A DNA stretch of 64,000 nucleotides from Pyxicephalus adspersus (GCF_032062135.1 NC_092862.1:94943248-95007247), one strand, 5' to 3'. Shown: positions 49,144 through 61,837, counted from the stretch's first letter. Made by a program: numbers and translations. The notes: generated by a model not told the origin, from the letters alone.

Positions 49144-50523
49144 GTTGTATGCACCTTAGCTTACAAAGGGAGAGAGGAGGGAGATTATCTCATTAGTCTG
49201 ATTCTGATCATTCATTGTCCAACCACAGCCTAATTGTAGGTAAGTGATCAAGCTGTACTACTCAAATGTAGTAGAATAAATGTAAGTGAGGTCACTAATC
49301 CTTGTTGTGATGTGCAGAACATACCTCAGAAATGGCTGGATAAAATAAATTGCTTTTGGCAACCAATAATATTTTTTAAATGAGTACTTACTGTCGATGT
49401 TTACCTAGAGTTCACCCAGGAAATCTGTAGAGTGGGGTGAGTGGGGCTTTTTAGCCTCTTGATGGATAGAGGAGTCTATTAGTCAAAGGTTGTCATGAAT
49501 GAGTCCGAAAAAAGTAAATAATGATACATGCAGTATCTGATTATAACCATTTGAAGCTTGGGATGGATTCTTTATAGAGTGTTTTTTCATCTTTCAGTTT
49601 CATGACACTAGCTTTGATCCCAATAAATGCAAGACAATAAAAACCCACTTTGGAAAAATCATCATGGCATCAGACAGACCATAAACCCTAAAACTATAAA
49701 ACCAGTGTAAGTGACAATAAATTATCCTTTATTATTGACTATACATTTATCACATTTAAATGTTCTTTTAAAAAATGCTTTTAAACTAACTTCAGAAAAG
49801 TCTTGACTTTTTTGTTTTACTTTACTTTCTGAAGCAAGAACATTTTAAATTCAGGTAAACAAGTGAATAGTTTACCGGAACCTAGTGAAAACTAGTAAAT
49901 ATTTATTACAATCTTATCAAGTTTTAACTTAAATTATGTTCTGATATTAGAACAGATATGTTTTTTAACATTTGCTAACAGAAGAAATAATATGTTGACC
50001 TTTTCACTTATATTGGTAGCGTATGATTTTAGGGCCTAGCATATAACACTTTGTGCTGTTTTAAATTTGGATCAAATCATCTCTTTCTTTTGTATAATAT
50101 TTATAATGATCCACAGTAGACCTGGATTTCATTTTAAATGTCAGTCTGGTGATCTGGATATGCCCACACATTTTTATCATCACATTTCAGAAGACACATA
50201 TTACATAAAGTGCTGTTAGCAATGACCAAATGTTGTACAGCCTCTCAAGCTAAAGATTTTCCTTTAAGGAAAAGAGAAGTAATAATTATTTTCAGGCTCT
50301 AGTGAAAAATGACACCAGCTGTAAAAGGTTCATTCAGAGATCAAAGAATGCAGAAAATGACAATGAGCACAGTTGTTGTTTATCATAAATGCCAATGAAA
50401 ATGTAATATAATCTATATAATTTTAAAGCCAAACTTTGTGCTCTCCTTTTATCCCCTACACACCATCACTTTTTGCTTATTTTTTATGCACACATTTTCA
50501 AAACAAATTCAGTCATGTGACAC
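49144..50523. other. AT-rich non-coding sequence, nothing recognised
   Basis: No repeat termini or coding-like frames seen. Confidence 0.5.
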
Positions 50524-50526
50524 ATA

Positions 50527-50676
50527 GGGTCTGATTTATTAGAGCTCTCCAAGACATCAAGAAGACACACCTTTATCAGTAATCCTGGGTGATCCAGCAA
50601 ACCTGGAGTTTATTTAAAAGGCATTTGCTACTTATTAGCAAATGTTTTCAATCATGGACCAGATCCAATCAGGCTC
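50527..50676 (-). mobile_element. palindromic MITE, copy G (deleted, 150 bp)
   Basis: The left end GGGTCTGATTTATTAGAGCT and right end AATCAGGCTC are flanked by a perfect ATA duplication (50524-50526, 50677-50679). The centre (TTAGCAAATGTTTTCAATCA, then TGGACCAGATCC) shows minus orientation. Nearly all of one arm is missing between GATCC and AATCAGG. Confidence 0.8.
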
Positions 50677-50679
50677 ATA

Positions 50680-53600
50680 TGATCCATTTTGGATTTTCTC
50701 CAGTAAAAACCAGCACATGTATTTTAGCCTATAGTTAGGCATAGGGTAAAATTTTGTATAGAACAAATAGTGTTGAATTAAAAGGAGTTTTCCTACCTAA
50801 TTATCATGTTAAAAAAATATTTACCATTTTCTCACCTCAGTGTATCACCACCTAAGTAGGATAAACAAGAAGTGCAAAGATTTTGTTTCACGTATGATTT
50901 ATAAAGTAACCAAAATGTTGTATAGTCTGCAAATCTATCACACTGTTTATAGATGGAATAGATTATGTGAATACCTCATTCTACAGGTTTGGTCAGTTTT
51001 ACTGATGCAGCTATTGAATTCCTAAACAAAATTACTATGTATGACCAGTATAATGTTTTTTGAGTATACACTTTGTAAAAGTGCATGAACATGTAAGTCA
51101 TGAACTGAGCACAGTTTCTATATATTTAGGTCCATGGTGTACTCAGGTATTAGTGATGAGGTTTTTAAATGTTATACATTTCCGTTTTTAGTTCCATAAC
51201 TCAAATCCAAGGACATTTTTTGATCATTATTTTTGATACAAATTGCCAGCAACAAAAGAATACAGTTATACTTTGTAAATAGGTATATGAGAAATATAAC
51301 AAATGTATTATAAAAAATATTTTTTCAGGGGAATTCTCACAGGAGAGGAATATATGAGTCATAGAAGAAAACAGCTGCAGCAAACAGGAGATTCAAGGTC
51401 TTGGTAGAATAATTGTTGTTTTATATAGTGTCATTCATAAATACAGAGCATCACTATCATTCATAAACCAGTTTCAGCCTATTTTTCACTTCTAATGAAA
51501 TGCTGGGATTTTATTTTATTAACTCATTAAAAGGAAATTTAGCTTTTTCTTTACTTTTTTCCATATTTTTTTAATCGGGATCTATAATAAATTCATCTGG
51601 CACAATTCAGTCTACTAACAATCATCTTAGTAAGATATTTTAACTTATACATTTAACAAGGGTGCTGGCTGCACTGTTTAACACTGGATAGCCACTGCTG
51701 GAAACATTTGGAGATCTTTACAGGAAGAGAAGCAAGCAAAATATATGAATGTCACTTCAAACAGTATATATGTACTTTTTCAGAAGCAAGGGTTCCAATA
51801 ATTCATGTTTTGGTGTAACACCATGCACAAGGATTAGTGTATTCATTATTGTACAGGAGAAGGGATCTACACTTCCTATAATTATCTTGATATTCCGAAA
51901 GCAAGGCCTTCCTATCTTAGGGTTCTGTATGTTCCTGTCCAACTAGGTGATTTGGGTGTTCTACCTATTTTACCTTATGTAATGCATAACACAAAATAAA
52001 TAATAAAAGACAAAGTAGCACACATGATATTAAAGATGCCAATATTTCAAAATGCAAGTGAACTTCAGACAGATCACTTCAGCTTTTTCTTGTCTCCTGG
52101 TATTTAGTTAAATCTCCCACATATATAGCATCAAACAACTGCTTCCTGGATACTAAGTACATGGGACTGTCTGTTCTATTTAACCAAAACAGAACCAGTT
52201 TAGTAAACACAGAAAGAACTGCTGGGAAAATCAGTTAGCCAATCACAGGAACAGAATTAGACATCTCTATTGACAGACAATGGCCATCCACTCTGATCTA
52301 GAGCAGCCTAGCTGTGTATTTTTACAAACATGAAAGGCACTACATCTTAGCACTATACATAAGTTAGATTCCAGTTGCTGGAAGTAATTTTTTGTGATTG
52401 TTTCCAGTGACAAGAGAATGAAGGAGCACTGTACACATAGCAGTTTTATTTTATGTAGAGGAGAAAGGTTAGGCGTGTGACACCCCCTGTGCTTTCCTCC
52501 ATTAGTAAAATACAGTGGTCTTCCCTGGTTAGTCTTTATTGATCTGCCAGAATGAGTGATGAACAACATCAGGGGACTGCTGTACACAAGCTAGATTTTT
52601 GCTGAGAAGATCCCAATCTTTCTTGTTTTAGGTGACAATATTCTAGCGTTGGTATGTAGCTCAAGTCAATGACCACACATTGCACTTTTATTGCATTTTA
52701 ACCTTTCTTTACCGTCATGGAAATCACATCAATCCAATTTAAGTCATCTGTTATCAACTAAGATGAATTTGTTAGATTGTATAGAATTTGCAATTGATTT
52801 ATCTCAAAGAAACAAACTGTACTAAATTGTAACTATGGTTGTGTTTTCGATTGACATGCTGAATAGAGAAGACAAAATAGATAAAGCAACCAGAGGCATT
52901 GCATGTAATTACATTTCAGATGTTTGTTGTTTGTAGGGATAAAAATCCAGAGTTCAAATAAGTTGAACAAACTTGTAAAGAAGAATACATGACATTCCAT
53001 GGGATGGACTGATACGAAAGTCTCTCATGACTGCCCTTGGTAATTCAATCCAAGATTACTGCCAATGATAAACTTGCTTGCTTTGAGTGATCATTAGAAC
53101 AACTGGAATTGATTAGCTCAAGATAACTTTATGATTTGGTATCTTGGTTAATCAGACTTTGCAACTAACCATAGAAAACTGTAAATTGAATGTACTGGCC
53201 TGAAATGCCCCAGATTCACTCAGGAACAAGACGTGAGGATATATTGATTTTCTTAGCTATGCTTGGGAGAAATACACTTTCCTTTATTGCTATGCATAAC
53301 TTAACAAACAATATTGATTTGAAAGTAAATTACAATGTGAATAGAGCAGTAAAACCTATTTTCAGCTCGTGTAGGTATTTTAAAGTGGACCTAGCACCTG
53401 GTATATTTTTCACATTTGCAAGAAAGTGTTATTATAGCACTTAAAAATATTAAAAGATATAAAATATATTTGCAAAGATCACAGTACCCCTAACAATGAT
53501 TTTATCTACTTTTCTGCCATCAGTCTTCAGACATCACAGGTGGGTCATTTTTTTTTACCAAGATGTTGACTCTGAGAGGATATGTAAATTCTGATGTTTG

Positions 53601-54212
53601 TACAGTTCTTTGCTCTCTTTAATGATTACTCAACAAAGATTGGCTTCCAGATGTACATGCACTGCACGACTTGCTACAAAGTAAAAATGTAAAAGATTAG
53701 AGGAGAGAAAAAAATCTTCTGCCAAAAACATATGACATCATATGTCCCTAGGCAAAAAGCACCCTAAAAAAATGTTTAATAGTAAAAGGTAGAGCTTTTC
53801 TGTAAGAAATATACTGTTGTTGTATATTATGTCAAGAATGCATTCAGTAGATTTGTAAATTATAAAAAAATATACAAAAATATATTTTAAAAAATGGTTT
53901 ATTGATAAGATCTAATTAAAAAAATACCTAGCAGTATGGACAAATGTGTTTTAATGACATGGGTGACCTGCCTACCGGTTTACCTTATTCTAACTTCCTT
54001 GGTGCTAACCTTGTATGTATCATTATTGCACTTGTGTATCAAATGTGCTATCCTTAATCAGTGTGTGCAAGGAATGTCAAAACATTTTAACCTGTATGAA
54101 TCTGTGTATCAGGAATCCTATTAAAATGCTGTCACCATGCTTTGCAATGTTGTTTGAGTCATGTATTGCTGCATTTTAAAAGGAGGTGGACTGTCTCCAA
54201 TATACAAGTGAC
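50680..54212. other. AT-rich non-coding sequence, nothing recognised
   Basis: Frames at 51749-51946 (+) and 51757-51942 (-) overlap antisense. The 106-codon minus frame at 52267-52587 and the plus frames at 53190-53444 and 53936-54124 show no motif or splice context. No repeat termini were found. Confidence 0.45.
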
Positions 54213-54216
54213 CCTG

Positions 54217-55124
54217 TGGTGACAGGGTCCCAATAAGCATACAATCCTACACTTGTTGGCTGCCTGTCCTTCCCCAAAATTAAGCCTCAAAACCCAAAGA
54301 TAAACTTGCCAACACCCACCTTACCGTGTCAAGCTACAACCTTCCTATATTAGCTGCCCCAAACCCCTCCACACCCAGTGCCTGTATTCCAGCTTGGCCC
54401 TTCAATTGCTTCCATCCCAGCTAATGAAAACAAGTTACTTTTTCATCTTTATGGTTGGGCCTACAAGAACTCTTTCTACCCACCATCACTGATAAATTAA
54501 GAAACCCATTTCAGGTGTCAATGATCTAGCTGTAGATCCTCTGCTTAGCAATTTGCAGCATTGCTTTAGTCATGAAGTTCCACCTAAGGCTGTGCACATC
54601 TGAAGAGGATTTTGGAGTGTGTGCTGCAGCCAGTGAGCAGATTCAATCTTGTCCTGGTATTGGCTGCTAGCTGTAAATAGATTACTCCATGCACTGTTTG
54701 CTGGATCCCAGCTTGCTTTTTGATACTTATCCAGGAATATTCTGCCTGCTTGACTTCCTGGATACTAACCCTTGTCGATTCTCTGTTGACCCTGGTCTCT
54801 TCTCTATTGTTTGCTGACTGCTTTGACCTCAGAAAGACCTGACCCTGCTTACTGTCTGCTGCTTGCCCTGATCCTGGACTGTCTGGACCTCAATCTGTTA
54901 GCCATTGCACTTACCATTGAGACCCAGCCTGTCCTATACTCGATTACTGACTGTCCCTGCACTGAATCTATCCAATCTTGCTGCCTGGGGGCTGGGGGCT
55001 GCACCCTGCAAATGTCCTGCAGTAAAGAAGCCTGGTGACCACTAGGGGTAACCAGCTCATTACCTCTTGCTCTGGTGAAAGCCAAGCGTCACATAGACTA
55101 TGCGCCTCAGGTAAACCTGTGCCA
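54217..55124 (+). mobile_element. probable solo LTR (908 bp)
   Basis: It starts TGGTGACAGGGTCCC and ends GTAAACCTGTGCCA, with inverted ends TGG..ACAGG/CCTGTGCCA. A 4-bp duplication CCTG (54213-54216, 55125-55128) flanks it, though CCTG is also part of the terminal repeat, which weakens the evidence. The interior resembles the 40458 LTR in its CTG/CCTG-rich, pyrimidine-biased sequence on this strand. No internal retroelement region follows; a run of G (about 55130-55138) lies just outside the right end. Frames at 54811-55262 are incidental. Confidence 0.5.
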
Positions 55125-55139
55125 CCTGTGGGGGGGGGA

Positions 55140-57260
55140 GCTCTAACACCAGGTTTGCTGAAGGGTAGGAGATTTGTAACTGACAACCTAGCGAATCAGA
55201 CTTGGATCATAAAGGGCTCTCAAAGATCCACTGCAGATATTACCAAAAAAATAAATACATGAAATATTTTTATTTCAGTTTATTTAAAGGGTGTAGTGAG
55301 ATATAAGGAGTAAAAAGCAAGCTATCTGGTAAAATTTTATCAAAAACAATCACAAATGTGGTGTTTATAATAAATTAGTTTAGTGCTTACATACAAATAA
55401 AGGTAAAGCATACAGTACTTTATAGTATACTTTCCTGATCATTTAAGACTCTGCAGTCAACTCATTATCTAGTGCTTAGTTTTCAAACGATAATTATAAA
55501 AAAACAGTTTTTCCCCTGTATCTTAATAACATTTGTGTAAAAGAAACATTTTTAAAGTCCAGTTTTGTGAAATCAGGGCATCATGTCATGATATCTATTT
55601 AAGGGTAACCAATTAAATACTTTTTGATCAATGTATAGTACAGTGTCTTAGCCAAATAAGGCTTATAAAAATGTGTAAAGACTTCTCTAGAGCATTTTAT
55701 ATTCACAAGTCTGTGATAAATGTTTTTCTGTTAACTTGACATTCTCTACAGAGACTATTATTCTAACTAGCAAGAGCTGTGTCCTAGGTCAGGGAGAAAG
55801 CAGATTTCCTGGTTTGGTTCTTGTATCTGGCCATAAAGGGAGAGTGGCTAGAAACAAACTAGTTTATGCATCCCTAGTCGCCAGCAAATGGATAAAGCAA
55901 ACTTGCTTGCACATATACTAAATATCTGTAAGGTTTAAATCCAACATTTAATATGTTTAAAGGAAACACAAAGATTTACAGCTGTGTTACTAGTCTACAT
56001 CAGTGACCCAATATATAAAAAGTTAAAAACTTCTGTGGAACACACTAGGATTTGAGTATATTTAGTTCCTGTAAAATATTAATGACCTATAAATGGTAGT
56101 ATGATGGGCATCCAACTTTAAGATGTTATAAGCTTTGAAGTAGAGGTGCTTAAAACTAGGAAATTCCAAGTCAAATCAAAATGTTCAAGAACTCTGAGAG
56201 TGGGAATTAGGTTTTTTTTTAAGTTTTAAAAAACGTATTTTTGGTGGATTGGTTTTCCTAAACCAGTTTAAGAACCTTGGACGCTTGGACGGTATAGGAC
56301 GACCCTAAATCAATTTTTTTGTTTTAATCACCTCCAATTGTGCTATGGAAAAAGGCAAATTGTTACTCACCACATTTTTGTACTTTTTGTGGTTGTGGTG
56401 GTGGCAATAGGGTAGTTGTTGGTGGTGCAATTACTCCTTGCCATCAGGAACAGATAGCTGAAACAGGTCACCAATCCAAGATTGGTTAATTTAAATGAAT
56501 GTCAATTGTACCACAATGGTGGCAGATGGTGTAGACTGATCTACATTGGCTTCAAGTTCACTGACTTTATCTGCCTAACGTGAGATAATGAATTAACTAG
56601 TAAGTCCACAAAGGGCAAAGCTTGTGGGGAAGAAATATGCCTCTTGCAACTTTGTAAAAAGTACATAACAGGACCTCTATCTGCTGCCACTAGTGGTGTG
56701 CTTGGTATTGGTGCTGCAACTCTCCCTCTTGCTACCCATAGTTTGGTAAATTCTAGGCCTGGACACAAATGTTTTTTTTGTTTAAGTTGAGGATATACCA
56801 GTAGCTGGTTTCCTGGAGGCCTACTTCCTTTGCCAGTTTCATTTACACCCAATGATTTTAAACTTTAAGCCATTATCAAGCCACCACAATGTGTGAGTCA
56901 ACTTGTTAATCAAAAGAGAAAAACTGGGAAATTTTATTAGCAAAAATGAAACAAAAATGTCTGTGTAGAAAAAATAGAAAGAGCTCCCTGCCTGTTTTTA
57001 TTATTATTTCTTACCTTTCCCTATTAGCTGCTCCAAAGTGACCCTACTTGACTCAGTAGCACAACAACACAAAATAGCATCTTGTGTAGCTGTGATACAG
57101 CTTTTATAGGATGCTGCACTCATATCATCCCTGTATAAAATGTAGAATGGTATGTACAAGCCTGTCACTGGACAATTTCACAGCACTTGTGATATTTGAA
57201 ACTCAAACTCAATTTAAAACACAACTGCTTTAATTCTAAAGGTGGAATTGCTGAAATCCT
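55140..57260. other. non-coding sequence with one unexplained open frame
   Basis: Mostly AT-rich. The minus frame 56541-56852 (103 codons) is less biased than most (MGVNETGKGSRPPGNQLLVY at its start, a VARGRVAAPIPSTP stretch in the middle). I recognise no domain. It could be decayed retroelement coding sequence. A GGTGGTTGTGGTGG-like stretch lies at 56390-56430. Confidence 0.4.
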
Positions 57261-57289
57261 TTTTTTCAAGTGCAACACTTTTTAAGAAA

Positions 57290-57640
57290 AAAAAAATGTG
57301 TAGCACCAGAGCACAGAGCCTCCTGGGATACCTACGTCACAAACTCCGTGAAGCTCTTGGCTGCTCATTCTGCTTTCATCCCCTTCATCAATAGAAAAGA
57401 AAATGCCGATCTCAGGCATGAGCTGTGAAAACGGCAATTTTTTTTGCAATCTATGTCACCCGATCCCGCGTCTGCGCAGTGCAAGATTGGGTGACGCAGG
57501 AAGAAGAACACAGGAAAAAGAAGAAGATGTCGATGCCTGCCGCTCCCTCTGTGCCAGGCCAAAGACGGAACCTGGGACGACGTGAGACCTGATGGAAGAA
57601 ACCTCCTGACGGATACATTGATCTGTGGGATTAAAGGTGA
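57290..57640 (+). mobile_element. GC-rich MITE relative of the 33.2-kb copy
   Basis: Shares AGCACAGAGCCTCCTGGGAT, then CCGATCTCAGGCATG, then CAATCTATGTCACCCGATC, then GCAAGATTGGGTGACGCAG and a GAAGAAGA-rich segment with 33270-33500, in the same order and orientation. CpG is retained. The ends are not clear. Frames on both strands (57365-57585) are incidental. Confidence 0.6.
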
Positions 57641-57854
57641 GTTTGATTAAAATTGATTAAAAAAAGTAAAATGGTGAAGTAACCTATACCAGTCCAACAA
57701 AATGTATCAGGTAATGGTGGTGGCTGCAGTGGCATCCTTTATTCAAACTTTTTTACCTTTTCTTTCACCTGTAATCTTGTGAGTAACATACATGTATCCT
57801 AGGGTGACAGCACTTAATAATATTCTATGTCAATGGAGAACCAGCATTCATGAT

Positions 57855-58092
57855 CTTTCACGATCCTTTCCAACGACAAAAGACTGAACTATGCCTTTCT
57901 GCTCTATTAAAAGCAGAGGGGAAGAAGGACGGGGCGGCACCCTGCTGCGCTCTCTCCTTTTCACTTTCATTACGATCATTCACCATTCGTCGTCTGTGGA
58001 GCCCTGTACACACACCAGATTCTTGTCTGATTGCAGCCCTGAGGCAATTATCGGACAAAAACCATCTGACATAGTGTACGTGTACGTAGCCT
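57855..58092 (-). mobile_element. MITE, minus-orientation copy (partner at 47862-48062)
   Basis: The right end GTGTACGTGTACGTAGCCT matches the AGGCTACGTACAC-type terminus of the CpG-rich elements. The part at 57880-57985 is the reverse complement of 47920-48020. The segment GTACACACACCAGATTCTTG, then TCTGATTGCAG (58009-58040) is not in the partner. The left end is not clear. Frames on both strands (57850-58106) follow the repeat. Confidence 0.6.
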
Positions 58093-61000
58093 AACAGAGA
58101 GTTCAATTGTTCAAGAGTGCTGTGTTAAGATCCATGTTTATTGTTTAAATCTTTTGTAGGTTGATAGGAACTCATCATTACTCTGTTAAGCCCTGTAGTT
58201 GATTACTATGCATAGAAGTAACTGTGCATATACATATTGCCAGAAATGAACCATGTCATACTACAAAAGGAATGTAGTCATCTAATTACAAACCACAAAT
58301 GAATCCTATTCCTCAGAAAACATGTCAGGTTAATTATACATTACATACAGAAAAAGGACAAAGAGGTGAAATCTAGCACAGAAAAAAAAGTTTAAAACAG
58401 GGATCAGTAACATTCCTATTGATGATTTTTTGTTTCTATACTGAGTCAGTATTTTATTTAAATTGCCAAGGTTTGGTGTGACAATGGAACACAAGAGTGA
58501 AGACATAATATGTGTAATGCTGGTAGGTTCGCTGTCTTTGTTCCACAACTCAAGCTGTTCCTCCGCACCAAGGTGTTAGCCTCTGTAAATATCCCTGTGA
58601 GATTTGCAGCTGCCATGTGTTTACCACTTTTAGCAGAAGGTCTTCTTTAACTCACAGGTGTCATTTCTTTACTAGCCTTGGGTCTAATAACAACTGCTGT
58701 TTTCTCTGCCTTTAAATACAAGTATTTTAACAATCACATCTGTCTGAAATTTGACAGCTCTGGTTTTCTCCTCTTGTCAATCAAAAATACAATTTGTTTC
58801 CCAGTGTTTGCACCATAAACTCTATTTTTCATAGGTCATCAATGACTGACCAGGGTGATATAATACATATGTTTTTCACAAGTGACTATGATAAATAAAA
58901 AGTAATCATTTTTAAAATGCAGGTAAAAATAAGACATTATGATTTAAACTATACAATTCAGTTATTATTCAGTTTCGTTTTTTTTTTTTTTTTTTTGTTA
59001 AGAAAAAATCTTGCATGTTATAGCCTAATTTGTTGATCACGATAATTGTGACAAATGAACATCCACAGTTTTATTAAACCAGTGCTTGAATGTCATTGAA
59101 AATATAGGTTTGCATTAATGTTAGTCACTAAATTGCACTCAAATCTTGTTAAAATGTCATTAATTTCCAAATATTACCCTAGGTGTTGGTTGGATTCTGT
59201 TCAAGACCTACTTTATGTAGCTTGTCTAAAAAAAGTCTGTAACACCCACTAATATTTTAATTTGGGGCCCTGTTATTTTCCTCCTCACTGGTTCCAGTTC
59301 TGACAAAAGACATAAAGTTCCTTTGCATGCTGGTCTCCAACCTTGTATTTTTAAAGCTACCATTCATTCTGTGATTCATGTGAAAAAAGCTGAGTATTCT
59401 CCACCTGCTGATTACATATTGCATTATCAATTACAGACATTACCTTCTAACATATGAAAAGAAGAGTCCTACTGCTGGCTGCAAAGTAATTATAATTTCT
59501 TCAATTCTGCTTTACATTTGTCAGTGATGTCTTCCAGCCAGAAGCATCCCCCCATTCCTGATGCCATCCCCAGGTAAATGGAAACCAAGCATCATGTAGC
59601 ACAGTGGTGCCCTTTATCAGCAGCCAGTGTCCCCTATATGATGCCAACTTCAAGTTAGCCTGCACTAATAATGATGAAGCAGATGACTAATAGAGCACAG
59701 AATTTTCAAGGGCCTGGAATATCAGTCCGTACCAGCTCTCTTTGCTGAACATTCAACAGGCACCAAAATATTGCTAGTCAAATATACTTCTTCTAGCCCA
59801 GGTGCTTTAATTGAATTTTTAAATTGTTAGAAGTGGAGGCTTTTTCACAAGAAAATGTACAAGCTAATAGTGGAAGTAACAGTTCAAGGACCAGGAGTTA
59901 CACATGTGAAGTACGAGACAATTCCACATTCCAGCCTCTAATGATCCTACATAGGTAATTGTGGGCAATCTTTTCAAATAAGCGCAGAGCTAATATAGAC
60001 AGCCTTTCTTCAAATAAGAGAGTTATACAGATATAACTGGAAGCCTTTATTACAACTAATTTTGGGAATCTGACAAGCAGGAGAGTTGTTGGGAAAAATG
60101 TCTGATGAAACTGGCTATTTGGATGTTGAAATTTGTAATGATGCTCTCAAAAAATAATATGGTTTTCTGAGCCTGAGAATGAAAAACGTAAAAGCAATCC
60201 TTGCAGCTGAGCAGGCTTAGGTATGGCATCCTGAAATGACAGACAGTATATTGACCTTCGTGACCTAGAGACTATTTTACATAAATCCACAATATCTGAA
60301 GCAACAGTAGCGCTTTTACAGAATGCCTGCAATGCCTGTTCATCAATTGCTAAGGACTTAGTAGAGGGATTATTTGCCGTATTTGTTCTGATGTAAAGGT
60401 TAATAATCTTACTTTTATTCATATTTAGCTTGCTTACTTTCTTCTTGTTTCATATGGTTTTATACTAAAGACTAGATAAGATTTTAAATAGTGTTACATT
60501 GAAAGCTTGTTTTGTTCCCAAAGGATCCCAGAGTTCCTAGATTTAACCTACCTATATCTCTTACTTCTTAACCCAGCTATCATCCTAAAAATTAAAAGAA
60601 ATGATAACATAATTGTTAGTTGTTTCTCCAGTCTGTGTTTGGCTTCCTCTGGACAGACATTATTATACCACAGTGTCATCATTCTTCAAGTGTAGTAAGC
60701 ATGATAGCGTTTTTTTGCCAGTAATTTACTTCATTTTAAAATGGTTCACAAACTACATCATGAAGCAGAGAGGACCTTAGTGCTGTTTAGAAAATTAAGC
60801 ATCCCTTCCCTCTTACCTTGTATTGTTATCCACATTTTTCTGTAGTGTTCAGTGCTGTTTTTTGTCAGACACTCAGTGTTCATCTCATACTATGTTATAT
60901 TTTTCCCTATTGTCATCTTGTAAAGAACTGTAGATGCGGGTGGTGCTATATAAATGAAATTGCAGAGTTTCATCATACATATGGGTTTTATGTTTTCCCT

Positions 61001-61454
61001 GCAGGTGTAAGTCTCCCAAGTATATTAAACGATAACATGTGAATTATGACCTCAGTGTGAGCCTACTAGGATCAAGTATTAGGCCTTACTAAGCAATCAT
61101 TTTAGGACTGTTATAGAGAAAACTCAGCTGTCTAAGTATTGCTTTTAGAAGAAAAACCATAGAGTGAGCATCCCCACAAAAATAACTTTTTTTTTTAAAT
61201 AATAATTTTAAAATATGTGATAACACAGTCTCCTCTTAAGGATTAAAAAAAATAAATTTTACATACATTTCACATGCTTTTTTCTATTAAAGTGCATATA
61301 AATGTACAAATCATTCATATATTTTGTGCACATGTACTATACAAAATTTTTAATATGCCACAAGTGGCTTCCTGCCCCCCAACAGTAGCAAAATAAGCAT
61401 TTTACAAGCATTTAAAATCAGGCTTTGTTTTTTTAAATTTACATAGTCATAATT
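58093..61454. other. long unique stretch, no gene recognised
   Basis: Contains a T run at about 58978-58997 and a weak L2-tail-like motif near 60920-60958 (GGTGGTGCTATATAAATGAA). Blocks 58540-58830 and 59400-59960 are non-repetitive and compositionally even, with no open frame, and might be conserved non-coding DNA. Frames at 60147-60422 (-), 60507-60695 and 60818-61042 (+) show no motif. Confidence 0.45.
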
Positions 61455-61830
61455 CAAAGTGATTACATGCCAGGTCACAAAAAGGACATTGTGGAATTGG
61501 AGAGAGTGCAGAGAAGGGCAACTAAACTAATAAAAGGAATGGAATGGGAAATTAAAAATTAGAAGTATTTTTACATATCAAATGTACCAATTTGACTTGT
61601 AAAAATACTCAAATAATCATACCGCCAGGGAGGTTAAGAAAAAGCTGGATGCTTTTCTAGTAGTACATAATTTAACTATGTATTACATTTTTAAAGATAA
61701 CAGAGATTGTTGATCCAGGGAACAACTGATTGCCACATGAGATTAGGAAGGGTTTTTTTTCTCCAACATTTGTCATAATGGAAAGACGATAAGATAGGGA
61801 AGATGACCTGCAGTGGCTACTCTTCAGGCA
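61455..61830 (+). repeat. CR1-like LINE 3' fragment, interrupted
   Basis: AGAGAGTGCAGAGAAGGGCA, then ACTAAACTAATAAAAGG resembles the conserved 3' part of vertebrate CR1 LINEs. After an interruption (61556-61633) it resumes with AAGAAAAAGCTGGATGCTTT, then GATCCAGGGAACAACTGATT and GATTAGGAAGGG followed by a T run. These latter blocks are familiar from frog copies. No reverse transcriptase frame remains. The antisense 116-codon frame (61672-62022) is incidental. Confidence 0.6.
61556..61633. mobile_element. TTAA-type MITE fragment inside the CR1-like LINE
   Basis: The right end ATACCGCCAGGGAGG is followed by TTAA (61634-61637); a TTAA also lies at 61552-61555. The end is the inverted form of the terminus at 47583. 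Inside is a short hairpin, AGTATTTTTACA against TGTAAAAATACT. The left terminus is missing, so it is a deleted copy. Position inside the LINE implies it inserted later. Confidence 0.5.
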
Positions 61831-61837
61831 CTGCAGA

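Noticed and set aside
48804..49196. 130-codon plus frame
   Set aside because: It reads through an AT microsatellite (Tyr-Ile repeat) and the CpG-rich MITE.
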